Below are positions 35,498 to 44,312 of a stretch of 64,000 nt of DNA, piece after piece; the stretch's first letter is position 1, and the number at the start of each line of letters is the position of its first letter. The stretch is from Lachnoclostridium sp. An76 (lineage in GTDB: Bacteria > Bacillota > Clostridia > Lachnospirales > Lachnospiraceae), in the NCBI RefSeq assembly GCF_002161355.1, contig NZ_NFHL01000009.1, positions 56,380 to 120,379 on the forward strand, given 5' to 3'. A program made the translations under genes and the position numbers. The notes below the pieces were generated by a model, which worked only from the letters and a program-made list of their open reading frames with translations, did not search any database and had not been told where the DNA came from.

Positions 35498-36676
35498 TTA
35501 CCTGTATGCTTTCTCAAAGATACCCGCGCACTCTTCGTCTGACATTTCACACGGGTTTGCAAGGAAGAGCCCGCCCATAGTCTCGCGGGCATTGACTGCC
35601 AGCGTCATGCACTCGTCCTTCGCAAATCCATAATCGCTCATCTTCAGATCCGCCACGCCGCAGTCTTTCTGGAGCTGCACGAGCGCGGTCAGGAAGTCTT
35701 CCGCTTTGTCAGCCTCCGGCATTCCCATCGCTCTCGCCATCTTGATAAACTGCCTGTCACACGCGTGGCGCTCGATGAAGTAGCGGGCAAACTCCACAGA
35801 GATCATTATCAGGCCGGCTCCATGCGGAAGATCCGGATGATATGCGCTCATCGCGTGCTCCATGGAATGCTGCGCCGTGGTGGACGTCAGCTGCATGGTG
35901 ATCCCGGCAATGGTGCTCCCGTATGCCACGCGCTCTCTCGCCTCGATGTCATTCCCATCGGCAGCCGCGCGGGGCAGGTACTTCGCGATATTTTCGATCG
36001 CAGAGAGAGCCAGCGTCTCGCTCAGAATATTCACGCCGTTTGACATCATGACCTCTGTATTATGGAACAGCGCGTCAAATCCCTGGTACGCCGTATATTT
36101 GGACGGCACGGTCTTCATCAGCTCCGGATCGACCACTGCCAGCACCGGCACCAGTTCCGGCGCGCCGCCGAATCCGATCTTCTCGTGGGTGTCATTCCTG
36201 CTGATCACGCCCCAGTTGTTGATCTCAGAGCCAGTCCCCGCTGTCAGGGTGATCGTCACCTGGGGAAGCGGCTTATTTACCAGCGGCTGTCCCTTGCCTG
36301 TGCCGCCGTTTACATAGTCCCAGAGGTCTCCCGGGTTGGTCGCCATCGCCGCCACAGCCACAGACGAATCGAGGACAGCCCCGCCGCCTAACGCCACGAT
36401 AAAGTCGCAGCCGTTTTCCTTTGCAAACGCAGCCGCTTCCATCACGATCTCCCTTGTGGGGTTTTCGTGGATCTTCGCGCACACTGCATATTCCACGCCG
36501 GCCTTTTCTAGCTGCGCCTGCGTCCTCTCAAGCGCCCCGGAGACTTTCGCGGATTTCCCCGAGGAGATCAGGAGCAGCGCCTTTTTCCCCGGCATAGGCT
36601 GGTTTCCCAGTTCGTCCAGTTTCCCTGAGCCAAAAAGAATGTGTGTCGGATTGTAAAAATCAAAATTTGTGTTCAT
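35498..36676 (-). CDS. Iron-containing alcohol dehydrogenase
   Basis: The product has about 392 residues from MNTNFDFYNPTHILFGSGKL; the ATG at 36676 follows GGAGGGATT. The nucleotide-binding region has FIVALGGGAVLDSSVAVAAMA, then LTAGTGSEINNWGVI. The metal site is in the helical domain (MEHAMSAYHPDLPHGAGLIMI, with histidines near residue 260-275). This is the butanol dehydrogenase/YqhD-like group, which reduces aldehydes with NAD(P)H. It overlaps the small upstream gene by 17 bases. Confidence 0.92.
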   Translation of the reverse strand: MNTNFDFYNPTHILFGSGKLDELGNQPMPGKKALLLISSGKSAKVSGALERTQAQLEKAGVEYAVCAKIHENPTREIVMEAAAFAKENGCDFIVALGGGAVLDSSVAVAAMATNPGDLWDYVNGGTGKGQPLVNKPLPQVTITLTAGTGSEINNWGVISRNDTHEKIGFGGAPELVPVLAVVDPELMKTVPSKYTAYQGFDALFHNTEVMMSNGVNILSETLALSAIENIAKYLPRAAADGNDIEARERVAYGSTIAGITMQLTSTTAQHSMEHAMSAYHPDLPHGAGLIMISVEFARYFIERHACDRQFIKMARAMGMPEADKAEDFLTALVQLQKDCGVADLKMSDYGFAKDECMTLAVNARETMGGLFLANPCEMSDEECAGIFEKAYR

Positions 36677-36920
36677 TGTGAATCCCTCCATGATCATTTT
36701 TCTTCTTCATTGTGTAGATCAGATAATCAAGGCAGTCCAGCATCTCCTGACTGTCATGGACCTGATCCAAAAGTTTCGCCCTGTGTGCAGAAAGAAAGCG
36801 GAGCTGCTCCTTTTCCCTGCCCTCTGTCTCCAGGCTGAGATACTTCCCGATCTCCTCCTCGCTGCATCCGGCATCCTTCAAGTTACGGAGCAGAAGCTCT
36901 TCTTCTGTCAGTCCGTTCAC
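36660..36920 (-). CDS. Small helical protein upstream of alcohol dehydrogenase, probable regulator fragment
   Basis: The 86-residue product starts at a GTG (36920) with AAGGAGG upstream, and ends inside the start of the dehydrogenase gene. It is all helical (NLKDAGCSEEEIGKYLSLE and LLDQVHDSQEMLDCLDYLIYTMKKK). The second half looks like the effector-side coiled coil of MerR-type regulators, but no DNA-binding helix-turn-helix is present. The overlap points to translational coupling with the dehydrogenase. Function unknown. Confidence 0.65.
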   Translation of the reverse strand: MNGLTEEELLLRNLKDAGCSEEEIGKYLSLETEGREKEQLRFLSAHRAKLLDQVHDSQEMLDCLDYLIYTMKKKNDHGGIHNEHKF

Positions 36921-37178
36921 CTGACCACCTCCTTATCCTCTTTCTGAGTCCAGTGTATCCCTGATCTGATGGAATAGCAAATACCTTGTTTTTATTTCAT
37001 GGTATGCTTTTTTGTTATGGTAAAATGGTTACTGTGAACCTCTGGACAGTGATAGGAAATATGGCTTGCCTCTGTATGCGAAGATTTATCTCTGTTGTTT
37101 CTTATATTTCGGTGATAAAATATACTGTGACCTGATATAGAAGCGAAATGACAAAACAATAGAAGGAGGGACATACCT

Positions 37179-37712
37179 GTGCAGTACATCAGTTATTACC
37201 AGTCCCCGCTGGGGAAGCTCCTCCTGGCGGCGGACCAGACCGGGATTACCGGAGCGTGGTTCGAGAACCAGAAATATTATGCACGCGGCCTGGACGCAGA
37301 ACACACAGAAAAAGAAACGCCAGTCCTTAACGATGCGAAGCGCTGGCTGGATCTCTATTTCTCCGGAAAGGAACCTGACTTCATGCCGCCGCTCCATCCG
37401 TCCGGCACTCCGTTCCAGAGGGAGGTATGGGACATCCTCCGGCAGATTCCTTACGGGACGACCATGACCTACGGGGCAATCGCGAAAGAGATCGCCCGCC
37501 GGCGCGGGTTAGCGCGCATGTCGGCGCAGGCGGCTGGCAGCGCGGTAGGGCACAACCCGGTCTCCATCCTGATCCCCTGCCACCGCGTCGTCGGCTCCAA
37601 TGGAAGCCTGACCGGATATGCCGGCGGGATGGAGCGGAAAATCAAACTGCTGGCACTGGAAAAAGTGAAGGTTGAGGATTACTTTATACCGAAGAAGGGG
37701 ACAGCGCTGTGA
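37179..37712 (+). CDS. ogt: Methylated-DNA--protein-cysteine methyltransferase
   Basis: The 177-residue protein uses a GTG start after AGAAGGAGGG. The active site is in ILIPCHRVVGSNGSLTGYAGG near residue 135, with the DNA-binding region FQREVWDILRQIPYGTTMTYGAIAKEIA before it. The catalytic cysteine of PCHRV takes the alkyl group from O6-alkylguanine in a suicide reaction. N-terminal domain present (YYQSPLGKLLLAADQTGITGAWF), so the protein is full length. It stands alone on the plus strand between two minus-strand units. Confidence 0.94.
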   Translation: MQYISYYQSPLGKLLLAADQTGITGAWFENQKYYARGLDAEHTEKETPVLNDAKRWLDLYFSGKEPDFMPPLHPSGTPFQREVWDILRQIPYGTTMTYGAIAKEIARRRGLARMSAQAAGSAVGHNPVSILIPCHRVVGSNGSLTGYAGGMERKIKLLALEKVKVEDYFIPKKGTAL

Positions 37713-37869
37713 AGGGATCGGAAGAAACGGAACATCTTTATACCCTGGTTATTACCGAATCCCTGTTCGGCTATGGCATTTCTTCAAGAATCTTTTTCCC
37801 ATTGACTCTTGAAAAATCACTCAGCCGGTAGGATCGTATTCTTGTTTTAAAAATTACACTATTTTTTCA

Positions 37870-38712
37870 CTATTTTTCATTATCTGGATGCGCCTGTGCA
37901 AACATTTTTTCCAACACATCCAGCACCCCGTCTTCCTCATTGGACGGGCAGACGTATTTTGCCGCTTTTTTTACATTCTCCGGGGCGTTTGCCATCGCAT
38001 AGCTGTGGCCGCAGTACTGGAGCATCTCGATGTCGTTCCCGCCGTCCCCGAATGCGGCACACTGCTCCGGCGCAATCCCCCAGCGCTCTGCGAGCCGCTT
38101 AAGCCCCGACGCCTTGTGGCAGCCGGGAACGATCAGATCGATGGAACCGTGCCCGCTTGTCGTCGGCTCCACCAGACCGCCGAGCCGCTCGCAGAACATA
38201 TCATAATACTCATATGTTTTCTCCTCCGGGACCGTGGGCGCGAATTTTAAGATGCGGTCTTTTACCTGCTTGAAATCATCCACCCACTTTAACCTATGGT
38301 AGTAAATAGCAGTGAGGTCAAAAAACTCCTGGCTCACCGTCCTGCGCTGGCAGTACGCGCTCTCCATCCCACAAAGCACATTTGAGATTTCCGGGTATTC
38401 CCTGCACACATCGATCACAGCGTCCACCGTTTCTTTCGGCATATCGGCGGCAAAGACCAGCTCTGTGCGGTCTTTTACAAAAGCGCCGTTTTCCGCCACA
38501 AAGGCCAGCTCGTCATAATATTCCGGGAACAGATCCCTTAACTGATAGTACTGATTCCCGCTTGCCACCACAAAACGGCATCCCACGCGATCCATGCGCT
38601 CCAATATCCGCTTAAACCGCGGAACGTCATACGTGTAATCCGAGCGCACGAACGTACCGTCCACATCGACAGCAACCATTTTAATATCTTTTATATCTTT
38701 CACCGCTTTCAT
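37870..38712 (-). CDS. HAD-superfamily Cof-type phosphatase
   Basis: The 280-residue protein has motif I KMVAVDVDGTFVRSDYTY, motif II VVASGNQYYQL, the motif III lysine region CHKASGLKRLAERWG and motif IV AAFGDGGNDIEMLQYCGHSYAM with a type IIB cap domain. Such enzymes dephosphorylate sugar phosphates, FMN or similar small molecules. The start follows AGGAGG and overlaps the end of the truncated HipA-like gene by 32 bases. Confidence 0.92.
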   Translation of the reverse strand: MKAVKDIKDIKMVAVDVDGTFVRSDYTYDVPRFKRILERMDRVGCRFVVASGNQYYQLRDLFPEYYDELAFVAENGAFVKDRTELVFAADMPKETVDAVIDVCREYPEISNVLCGMESAYCQRRTVSQEFFDLTAIYYHRLKWVDDFKQVKDRILKFAPTVPEEKTYEYYDMFCERLGGLVEPTTSGHGSIDLIVPGCHKASGLKRLAERWGIAPEQCAAFGDGGNDIEMLQYCGHSYAMANAPENVKKAAKYVCPSNEEDGVLDVLEKMFAQAHPDNEK

Positions 38713-39523
38713 ATCCTCCTCTTATGAACGCTGTGCAGGCAATCATTCTTTCATCTGCCGGCCTCCTGTATCCTGTCAAGACCTGCCCGCGGGTCTTCCC
38801 GCATCTGACAGATCCTTCCGCGGTCAGTACACTCTCGATCAGCTCACCCACATCCTCCAGCCGGTCAAAATCAATCCAGCTAAAATCAGACACCAGCTTT
38901 AACTGCTCCGCATGATGGTTTTTAAAGGGCTTGCAGACTACATCCTTCTCCGAGCGTATCTGCATGGGCGTCTTATCATAACCCAGGGAAGAACCGCTGT
39001 CATAAATCGGTGCGAAACCGAGCCATTTCAGAGTTTCCGCCTCCCGCAGTACGCCGAAATTATTAAAATGCCGGTCCTCGTTCGCAATGATGTAATCCAG
39101 CACGATCATGCGGTCAAGGAAAGGGACAGCGCCCTGGATGCCAAGCCAGTCACAGCAGTTGACAAAATGCTGATACACCGAGACATTGTTGCTTTTTTTC
39201 TGCGTCTTGAGGATACGCCATGCCGGAACCAGCTCCGTGTCCCTTGTAACAAAATCTTTACACACACTGTAAGGCGCGCCTTTGTTCCATGTAACCTCAT
39301 AAGGCACATAGGGGATACCGAGGCGTTCCATGATCCCGGCGGCAATGACCTCATTAAAAGGCTGCTGCCGGAACGGATCGCTGCCGCCTTTGACCAGGCA
39401 CCGCTTCCCGTCCATGGTCTTCCAGCGTTTTTTCAGGTTGCCGTCCGTAGTATTATCCGGCGAGGAAAAATCCAACGCATCATAGCTGCCTCCTGATATT
39501 TTGCATATGGAGTTACAGTTCAC
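38681..39523 (-). pseudogene. 5'-truncated HipA-like kinase gene
   Basis: The open frame has 280 codons from a GTG at 39523 and shows the HipA kinase core: CLVKGGSDPFRQQPFNEV (ATP-binding lysine), IVLDYIIANEDRHFNNFGVL (catalytic loop) and FAPIYDSGSSLGYD (metal-binding Asp). Related proteins that I recall from Lachnospiraceae have about 130 further N-terminal residues before LDFSSPDN. Here that part is replaced by a short unrelated leader that ends at a large palindrome (39529-39593). No HipB-type partner is adjacent. The core residues are intact, so some activity is possible, but loss of the N-terminal region makes a broken gene more likely. Confidence 0.65.
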
Positions 39524-39528
39524 ACCGT

Positions 39529-39593
39529 ACTCAGGGACAGGGAGGATGCATCGTCATGCATGCATGTAAGAGGCATTCTCCCTGTCCCTGAGT
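39529..39593. repeat. Inverted repeat with 21-bp arms (REP-like or small MITE-like)
   Basis: The left arm (39529-39549, ACTCAGGGACAGGGAG at its outer part) pairs with 39573-39593 at 20 of 21 positions around a 23-bp centre that itself holds GCATGCATGC-like symmetry. It lies exactly where the HipA-like gene loses its 5' part. It could form a long hairpin in RNA or DNA. Confidence 0.8.
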
Positions 39594-39619
39594 GCGAGTA
39601 ACTCGTAACCATATGAAAA

Positions 39620-40714
39620 CTATTTTCCAAAATACGCCGCGATCTCCTTTATCCGCTCACTCTGCGCCACATGGAACGGGCACCTTCTGTCGCAGTGGCC
39701 GCACCCGATACAGTCAGAAGCGTGTTTCGGCAGTTTCTCATAATGATCCGCCGCCATACTGTCCCCGATCACTGCCAGATCATAATACTTATTGATCAGC
39801 GCAATATTCAGCCCTGCCGGGCACGGGTGGCAGTGGCTGCAGTACACGCAGTTCCCGACTGCGTCCTTCGGCGCATAACCGCCGAGCGCGGAGTAGTCCT
39901 TCTCCTCCGGCGCCGCAGTAAGCCATGAGAGCGCCCTCTTCACATCGTCCAGATTCCGGACGCCGGGAAGGACGGTCAGCACGCCCGGCTTATCCAGCGC
40001 ATACTGGATGCACTGCGCCTCGGTCAGCGCTTTCCCAAAGGGCGAAGTCCTCTCATCAAGCAGCTGTCCGCCGGAATAGGGCTTCATGACCGAAATCCCG
40101 ATCCCCTCCGCCTCGCACCGGCAGTAGAGCTTCATCCGCTCGTCAGCGCTCCCGAAAGCGAACTCCCCGTGCTGGTAATCATACGCCGGATTGATAGAAA
40201 ACATCAGCTGCTCGATCAGACCGGTATCCAGGATCTTCTGCGCCAGCTCCGGCGTGTGCGTGCTCAGACCGATATGCCTGACCACGCCGCTCTTTTTCAT
40301 CTCAAGAAGATAGTCCAGGACTCCGTTTTTCTGATACTGCTTCCAGTCGTCCTCCGAGTCCAGGCAGTGGATAAACCCGAAGTCTATGTAATCTGTCTTT
40401 AATTCCTTTAACTGCCAGTCTACCTGTCGCTTTACCTTGTCCAGGCTTGTCGTCCAGCCGTATTCGCCCGTTTCGTAGTTTGCCCCGAAATGGACCTGAT
40501 AAAACATTTCTTTCCTCACGGAAGCAAACGCCATTCCCGCGTAGCGGAATGTCTCCGCCCCGGCAGTAGCAAAGTCCGCGTAGTTGATCCCCTGCTCATG
40601 GGCGTAAGCCAGCGCGGCGACCGCTTCTTTCTCCGGCGCCTCGAAAATGGGACCGGTCCCGATGCCGATGACGCTGATCCGGTCACCGGTCTTAGGATGG
40701 ATCCTGTATTCCAT
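39620..40714 (-). CDS. Aldo/keto reductase with C-terminal ferredoxin domain
   Basis: The 364-residue protein has the AKR barrel (residues 1-280): GIGTGPIFEAPEKEAVAALAYA, GINYADFATAG with the catalytic Asp/Tyr region, KTDYIDFGFIHCLDSEDDW and VRHIGLSTHTPELAQ. The C-terminal domain has an iron-sulfur signature (CVYCSHCHPCPAGLN and CIGCGHCDRRCPFHV) and is helical between. This fused type is common in anaerobes; the substrate is unknown. The start follows TAGGAGGAG. It stands alone, with the IS110 element on its upstream side. Confidence 0.92.
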   Translation of the reverse strand: MEYRIHPKTGDRISVIGIGTGPIFEAPEKEAVAALAYAHEQGINYADFATAGAETFRYAGMAFASVRKEMFYQVHFGANYETGEYGWTTSLDKVKRQVDWQLKELKTDYIDFGFIHCLDSEDDWKQYQKNGVLDYLLEMKKSGVVRHIGLSTHTPELAQKILDTGLIEQLMFSINPAYDYQHGEFAFGSADERMKLYCRCEAEGIGISVMKPYSGGQLLDERTSPFGKALTEAQCIQYALDKPGVLTVLPGVRNLDDVKRALSWLTAAPEEKDYSALGGYAPKDAVGNCVYCSHCHPCPAGLNIALINKYYDLAVIGDSMAADHYEKLPKHASDCIGCGHCDRRCPFHVAQSERIKEIAAYFGK

Positions 40715-40839
40715 CTGATCTCCTCCTAGTATGATAATGGTGTAGTCAATAATGACTACGGGTTAATAGTTACAAAGTCTAAATGAATAACTGAAGGAGG
40801 GATTCTCTCTCCATCAGAAGTTATTGTTCCTTACCGTGT

Positions 40840-41004
40840 CTGAGGCTTCCATGATGCATCAGATCAGATCATGAGGTATAATCACTGAGGCAGGGCGATT
40901 GACGACGCCTCCTTGGGACCCGGCCTCCCGCCGGGGAAACCTCTTAGAAAGTCTGTCTGTCCATTCGGTGGTGATTTATGGTTTGGCTGGTTGGGAAGCC
41001 TCAG
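40840..41004 (+). ncRNA. Candidate IS110 bridge RNA
   Basis: CTGAGGCTTCC (40840-40850) pairs perfectly with GGAAGCCTCAG (40994-41004), closing a region of about 165 nt. Inside are a hairpin from CCCGGC and GCCGGG around a 5-nt loop (about 40919-40935) and a weaker GAGGC/GCCTC stem (about 40890-40914). IS110 recombinases use a structured RNA from the element's non-coding end, of roughly this size, whose two loops pair with target and donor DNA. Position, size and a long closing stem all fit. The guide loops were not matched to target sequence here. Confidence 0.6.
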
Positions 41005-41078
41005 GCTATACCTGTATAAGCCGCTAGGTTGTGTATCCACCTTTTGGAAATGGATGCCTGCCGGAAAGGATGTTTACT

Positions 41079-42416
41079 ATGCATTACAAAAGATTACTTA
41101 CATTGATTGACAGCGTTTCTTCTTACCTCTCTGTCGGCCTTGATGTTGGCGCTGATTTTACCTGGATGTCTATTGCCCTCCCTAACGGTTCTTTTATCGG
41201 GAAGCCCTTTAAGATCGTCCATTCTGATCCAAGGTCCAGAGACCTTGCTGTCGCAAAAATAAAAGAAGCACAAGAAACGTATTCTCTCAAAAGCCGCTGC
41301 TTCCTTGAGTCTACCGGGATCTACCACATCCCGCTCCTGTGCTTCCTTCGTGATAAGGGGTTTGACTGCTCAGTCATTAATCCTATCATCACTAAGAATA
41401 GCACAAATATCAACATAAGGAAACTGCATAATGATAAATTCGACTCGAAAAAGGCTGCCCTTGTCGGCCTGAACGTTTCTCTTAAGACTTCCATCATTCC
41501 GGATGATTCCGTTGTCGATCTGAGGAACCTGGTCCGTGATTACTATTATTTCAAGGACCTCCAGTCTGCTGTCGCCCTCAAACTTACTGCGGAACTGAAA
41601 GTGTCTTTCCCCGCTTATGCGAAAGTCTTCAGCAAAGTCACCACACAGTCTTCCTTAAAGCTGCTAAGCTCTTATCCTCTTGCTGAAGACATGCTTGCCG
41701 CTTCTAAAGACGATATCGTGAAGATCATCCGCAGCACAGCACGTTTTGGCGAAGCTTATGCCCTGCGTAAGTATGACACCATCATTGCTGCCGCACAGGA
41801 TGCTGCTGTTTTCGGAAGGGCGCTTCCAAGCAATGCTGTCCGCATTCGCCTTTATATCGATACTTACCAGGAATACCAGAAGCATCTGGACGCACTCCTG
41901 AAGGCGCTCCACGAGACGGTCGACCGGCTGCAGGATACTTTGATCTACGACCAGATCTGCCTTCTGCAGTCCCTGCGCGGGATCGGTTTCTTAAGCGCAA
42001 TCGTCCTGATTGCGGAGATGGGCGATTTTAAACTTTTTTCTTCCCCGAAAAAGCTTTATGCTTACTTTGGGCTTGATCCTGCCGTCAAACAGTCTGGGAA
42101 ACTCAATGGCGATAAAGTCCATATGTCCAAACGTGGCTCCAGCCTTGCCAGACGGGTCCTTCACATGGTCGCGCTCAATAACGTAAAAGTTGATAAGGGA
42201 AGCGGCACGCCTGTGAATCCTGTGGTTTACGACTATTACACCCGGAAGTGTTCCGGCAAGAAAAAGACGGTAGCAATGGGCGCTGTCATGCATAAAATCT
42301 GCAACATCATTTTTGCCATGCTTCGGGATAACAAACCCTTCGAGGTCATCACTCCGGAGGAGCACTGCAGGCGCTTTGCCGCAGAGCATCCAGATAAGAT
42401 ACGAAAAGCCGCATAA
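41079..42416 (+). CDS. IS110-family recombinase/transposase
   Basis: The product has about 445 residues from MHYKRLLTLIDSVSSYLSVG; the ATG at 41079 follows AAAGGATG, and upstream in-frame starts lie inside the leader. The N-terminal RuvC-like DEDD domain begins GLDVGADFTWMSIALPNG, continues through CFLESTGIYHIPL and HNDKFDSKKAALVG. The C-terminal Transposase_20 domain has LLQSLRGIGFLSAIVLIAE and KKLYAYFGLDPAVKQSG, with the serine-bearing region around SKRGSSLARRVLHM. The enzyme would recombine element and target using the upstream bridge RNA. No stops or frameshifts. Confidence 0.94.
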   Translation: MHYKRLLTLIDSVSSYLSVGLDVGADFTWMSIALPNGSFIGKPFKIVHSDPRSRDLAVAKIKEAQETYSLKSRCFLESTGIYHIPLLCFLRDKGFDCSVINPIITKNSTNINIRKLHNDKFDSKKAALVGLNVSLKTSIIPDDSVVDLRNLVRDYYYFKDLQSAVALKLTAELKVSFPAYAKVFSKVTTQSSLKLLSSYPLAEDMLAASKDDIVKIIRSTARFGEAYALRKYDTIIAAAQDAAVFGRALPSNAVRIRLYIDTYQEYQKHLDALLKALHETVDRLQDTLIYDQICLLQSLRGIGFLSAIVLIAEMGDFKLFSSPKKLYAYFGLDPAVKQSGKLNGDKVHMSKRGSSLARRVLHMVALNNVKVDKGSGTPVNPVVYDYYTRKCSGKKKTVAMGAVMHKICNIIFAMLRDNKPFEVITPEEHCRRFAAEHPDKIRKAA

Positions 42417-42556
42417 TCAGCACGGCATTCTCAATATTTAGTTTGCGACCAATCCAATATATCGGAATGGTCTGTTAAGGTTACCATTTTTTGCGCTATT
42501 GTAAAAAATTAATTTTTTTCATATCACCTCTTGACATTTCTTAGCTGGACTCTCTT

Positions 42557-43096
42557 TTAATCCCGGAGCCTGCGCCCGAACTCATATGCTCTCTCCGGAT
42601 ATCCGCTCCTTCTGGTCATCGCCGGAGTCCCGCATCCCTTCCCAAGGATCATCCCCTGATCGTCAAGATCCAGATAGCGCACCAGTGTTTTATAATGCGC
42701 CTCCAGAGCGTCGAACGTCCATCCGTCCGCATTCCACGCGGCGGACAGAAGCGCGGATTTCATATGCTTCCGTGTAATGCTGCTGTTGATGGCGCAGAAG
42801 CGGTCGATCAGGATCTTAAGCTGGGCGGACATTCCATAATAATACAGCGGCGTGACGAACACCATCATATCCGCTTCCAGGATCTCTTTTCTGAACTGCT
42901 CCATATCGTCCTTCTGTACGCAGGGACCTTCGTAGCCGCAGCGGACGCATCCCGTGCATGGATGGAGGTCGGCATGGGCCGCGTCAATCACTTTTATCGT
43001 ATGCCCTGCTTCTTTTGCTCCCCGGATAAATTCATCCGCCAGCATGTTGGACGAGCCGTGCCGGTTCGGACTTCCCTCCAATACTACAATTCTCAT
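42557..43096 (-). CDS. Flavodoxin-fold NAD(P)H-dependent reductase (iron-sulfur flavoprotein type)
   Basis: The product has about 179 residues from MRIVVLEGSPNRHGSSNMLA; the ATG at 43096 is ten bases after AGGAG. The FMN phosphate-binding loop is GSPNRHGSSN, and PLYYYGMSAQLKILIDRF is the second flavin-binding segment. Cysteines in LHPCTGCVRCGYEGPC give the compact motif of iron-sulfur flavoproteins. It probably reduces quinones, nitro compounds or similar electrophiles. It is near a TetR regulator and two other redox genes read in the same direction. Confidence 0.88.
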   Translation of the reverse strand: MRIVVLEGSPNRHGSSNMLADEFIRGAKEAGHTIKVIDAAHADLHPCTGCVRCGYEGPCVQKDDMEQFRKEILEADMMVFVTPLYYYGMSAQLKILIDRFCAINSSITRKHMKSALLSAAWNADGWTFDALEAHYKTLVRYLDLDDQGMILGKGCGTPAMTRRSGYPERAYEFGRRLRD

Positions 43097-43172
43097 CTTC
43101 AAATGACTCCTTTCCCGTTACTGAAGGCTGCTGCCCCACTCCTGAAACTCTTCCGGATCCGTTCCGTCAGCA

Positions 43173-43802
43173 TCACAGAAAGGACCGCAGCAGGCGGAGC
43201 GTGAAACGTTCCGTCAGTTCATATACCGTGCACTCCCTGATCTCTATCCCTGCCTGCCTCATGGCTTCCAGCTGTTTCTCCGTGTGCGAAGTATACGGGT
43301 GCACCCCGAACAGGAACGGGAAGAATACATACAGAAACTCCCGGATCTCTTCCTCTCCCATAGACGGGAAGAAGTGCGCAAGGCATCTGCTCAGCGCGTC
43401 GAACGACGCCCCGTAAGCCTTTTTAAATGCGACCAGATTTTCCAGGCGGCTGTTCCCTTCCATGTCATAGATGTTCACAGCCATCAGCTTCAGCATGCAG
43501 CGGCGTTTTTCCAGGATATGCGCCATCTCCCCGGCAAACGCCTCCGCGCTCATGGAGGCATTCTGCCGGATCAGTTCTTCCAGATCCGCGATCCACAGCT
43601 CGTGCTCCCTCTGGAGCAGCGCCAGGAAGATCTCTTCCTTTGTCTGGAAATAATTGTAGATCGAAGTCCGCGAAAACGACGTCGCCGCCCCGATATCCCG
43701 GATGGTGATGTCCTTAAAGCTCACCGTCTCATACAGAGAAGCGCAGGCATTGATGATCTCTTCTTTTCTTGCATTTGTTAATTCTTCTGAACCTTTTGGC
43801 AT
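43173..43802 (-). CDS. TetR/AcrR-family transcriptional regulator
   Basis: The 209-residue protein has the TetR N-terminal helix-turn-helix: EIINACASLYETVSFKDITI followed by RDIGAATSFSRTSIYNYFQTKEEI. A variable helical effector domain makes up the rest. It lies between the iron-sulfur flavoprotein gene and the flavodoxin/alcohol dehydrogenase pair, all on the same strand, and is likely to repress some of them in response to a small molecule. Start after AGAAGGGA. Confidence 0.9.
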   Translation of the reverse strand: MPKGSEELTNARKEEIINACASLYETVSFKDITIRDIGAATSFSRTSIYNYFQTKEEIFLALLQREHELWIADLEELIRQNASMSAEAFAGEMAHILEKRRCMLKLMAVNIYDMEGNSRLENLVAFKKAYGASFDALSRCLAHFFPSMGEEEIREFLYVFFPFLFGVHPYTSHTEKQLEAMRQAGIEIRECTVYELTERFTLRLLRSFL

Positions 43803-43844
43803 AATACAAGTTCCCTTCTCATGGTTCTCATCTCATTCAGGCTC

Positions 43845-44312
43845 TCAGCCTTCCACTGCCTGTTTCGCCCATGCGGCTGCCCCGCTGTTCACCAGGCGTC
43901 CCTCTTTCCAGACCGCGCCCGGGCAGTGCTCCTTCATGCTCTTCTGTGCGCCGCCGATACCGCTGCCGCCGGAAGTGGCGAACGGGATCATCGTCTTCCC
44001 GGTAAAGTCATAGCTCTCCAGAAATGTATCCACGATCCTCGGCTCTACATACCACCATACCGGGAATCCGACAAACACAGTATCATACCGATCCATATCC
44101 CCTACGGTTCCCGCGATCTCCGGACGGCAGCCGGGGTCGTTCATCTCTACTGTACTGCGGCTCTTCTTGTCCGTCCAGTCCAGATCCGCCGCCGTATAAA
44201 GCTGCGCGGGCGCGATCTCATACAGATCCGCTCCCACAGCGTCCGCAATCTCTTTCGCCGCGCGGGCAGTCACCCCGCTTGCGGAAAAATATGCAACTAA
44301 TGTTTTACTCAT
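43845..44312 (-). CDS. Flavodoxin
   Basis: The 155-residue protein starts MSKTLVAYFSASGVTARAAK with the FMN phosphate loop, and has YDTVFVGFPVWWYVEPRIVDTFLE and a later TGKTMIPFATSGGSGIGGA, the flavin-contact loops of this type of flavodoxin. It could serve as electron carrier or as a quinone/nitro reductase-like protein. Its start overlaps the alcohol dehydrogenase stop by four bases, so both are co-translated. Confidence 0.92.
   Translation of the reverse strand: MSKTLVAYFSASGVTARAAKEIADAVGADLYEIAPAQLYTAADLDWTDKKSRSTVEMNDPGCRPEIAGTVGDMDRYDTVFVGFPVWWYVEPRIVDTFLESYDFTGKTMIPFATSGGSGIGGAQKSMKEHCPGAVWKEGRLVNSGAAAWAKQAVEG

Larger units (their letters stand above)
40742..42480 (+). mobile_element. 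IS110-family insertion element (ends approximate)
   Basis: One intact IS110-type recombinase gene is preceded by about 340 bp of non-coding, strongly structured sequence and followed by about 140 bp of AT-rich non-coding DNA. IS110 elements have no classical terminal inverted repeats, so ends cannot be fixed by eye; the limits given are the gaps to the neighbouring genes, slightly trimmed. A short inverted repeat (GTAGTCA and TGACTAC at 40742-40759) lies near the left limit. The long leader places it in the IS110 group, which carries its guide RNA upstream of the recombinase gene, rather than the IS1111 group. Confidence 0.7.

Noticed and set aside
36990..37178. Possible promoter boxes before the ogt gene
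   Set aside because: Several AT-rich hexamers can be paired, but none with both good boxes and a 16-18 bp spacer, so no promoter is claimed.
38681..39523. Complete HipA toxin of a toxin-antitoxin pair
   Set aside because: The N-terminal region is absent and no HipB-like gene adjoins; the HipB at 48448 is 9 kb away and has its own broken hipA start.
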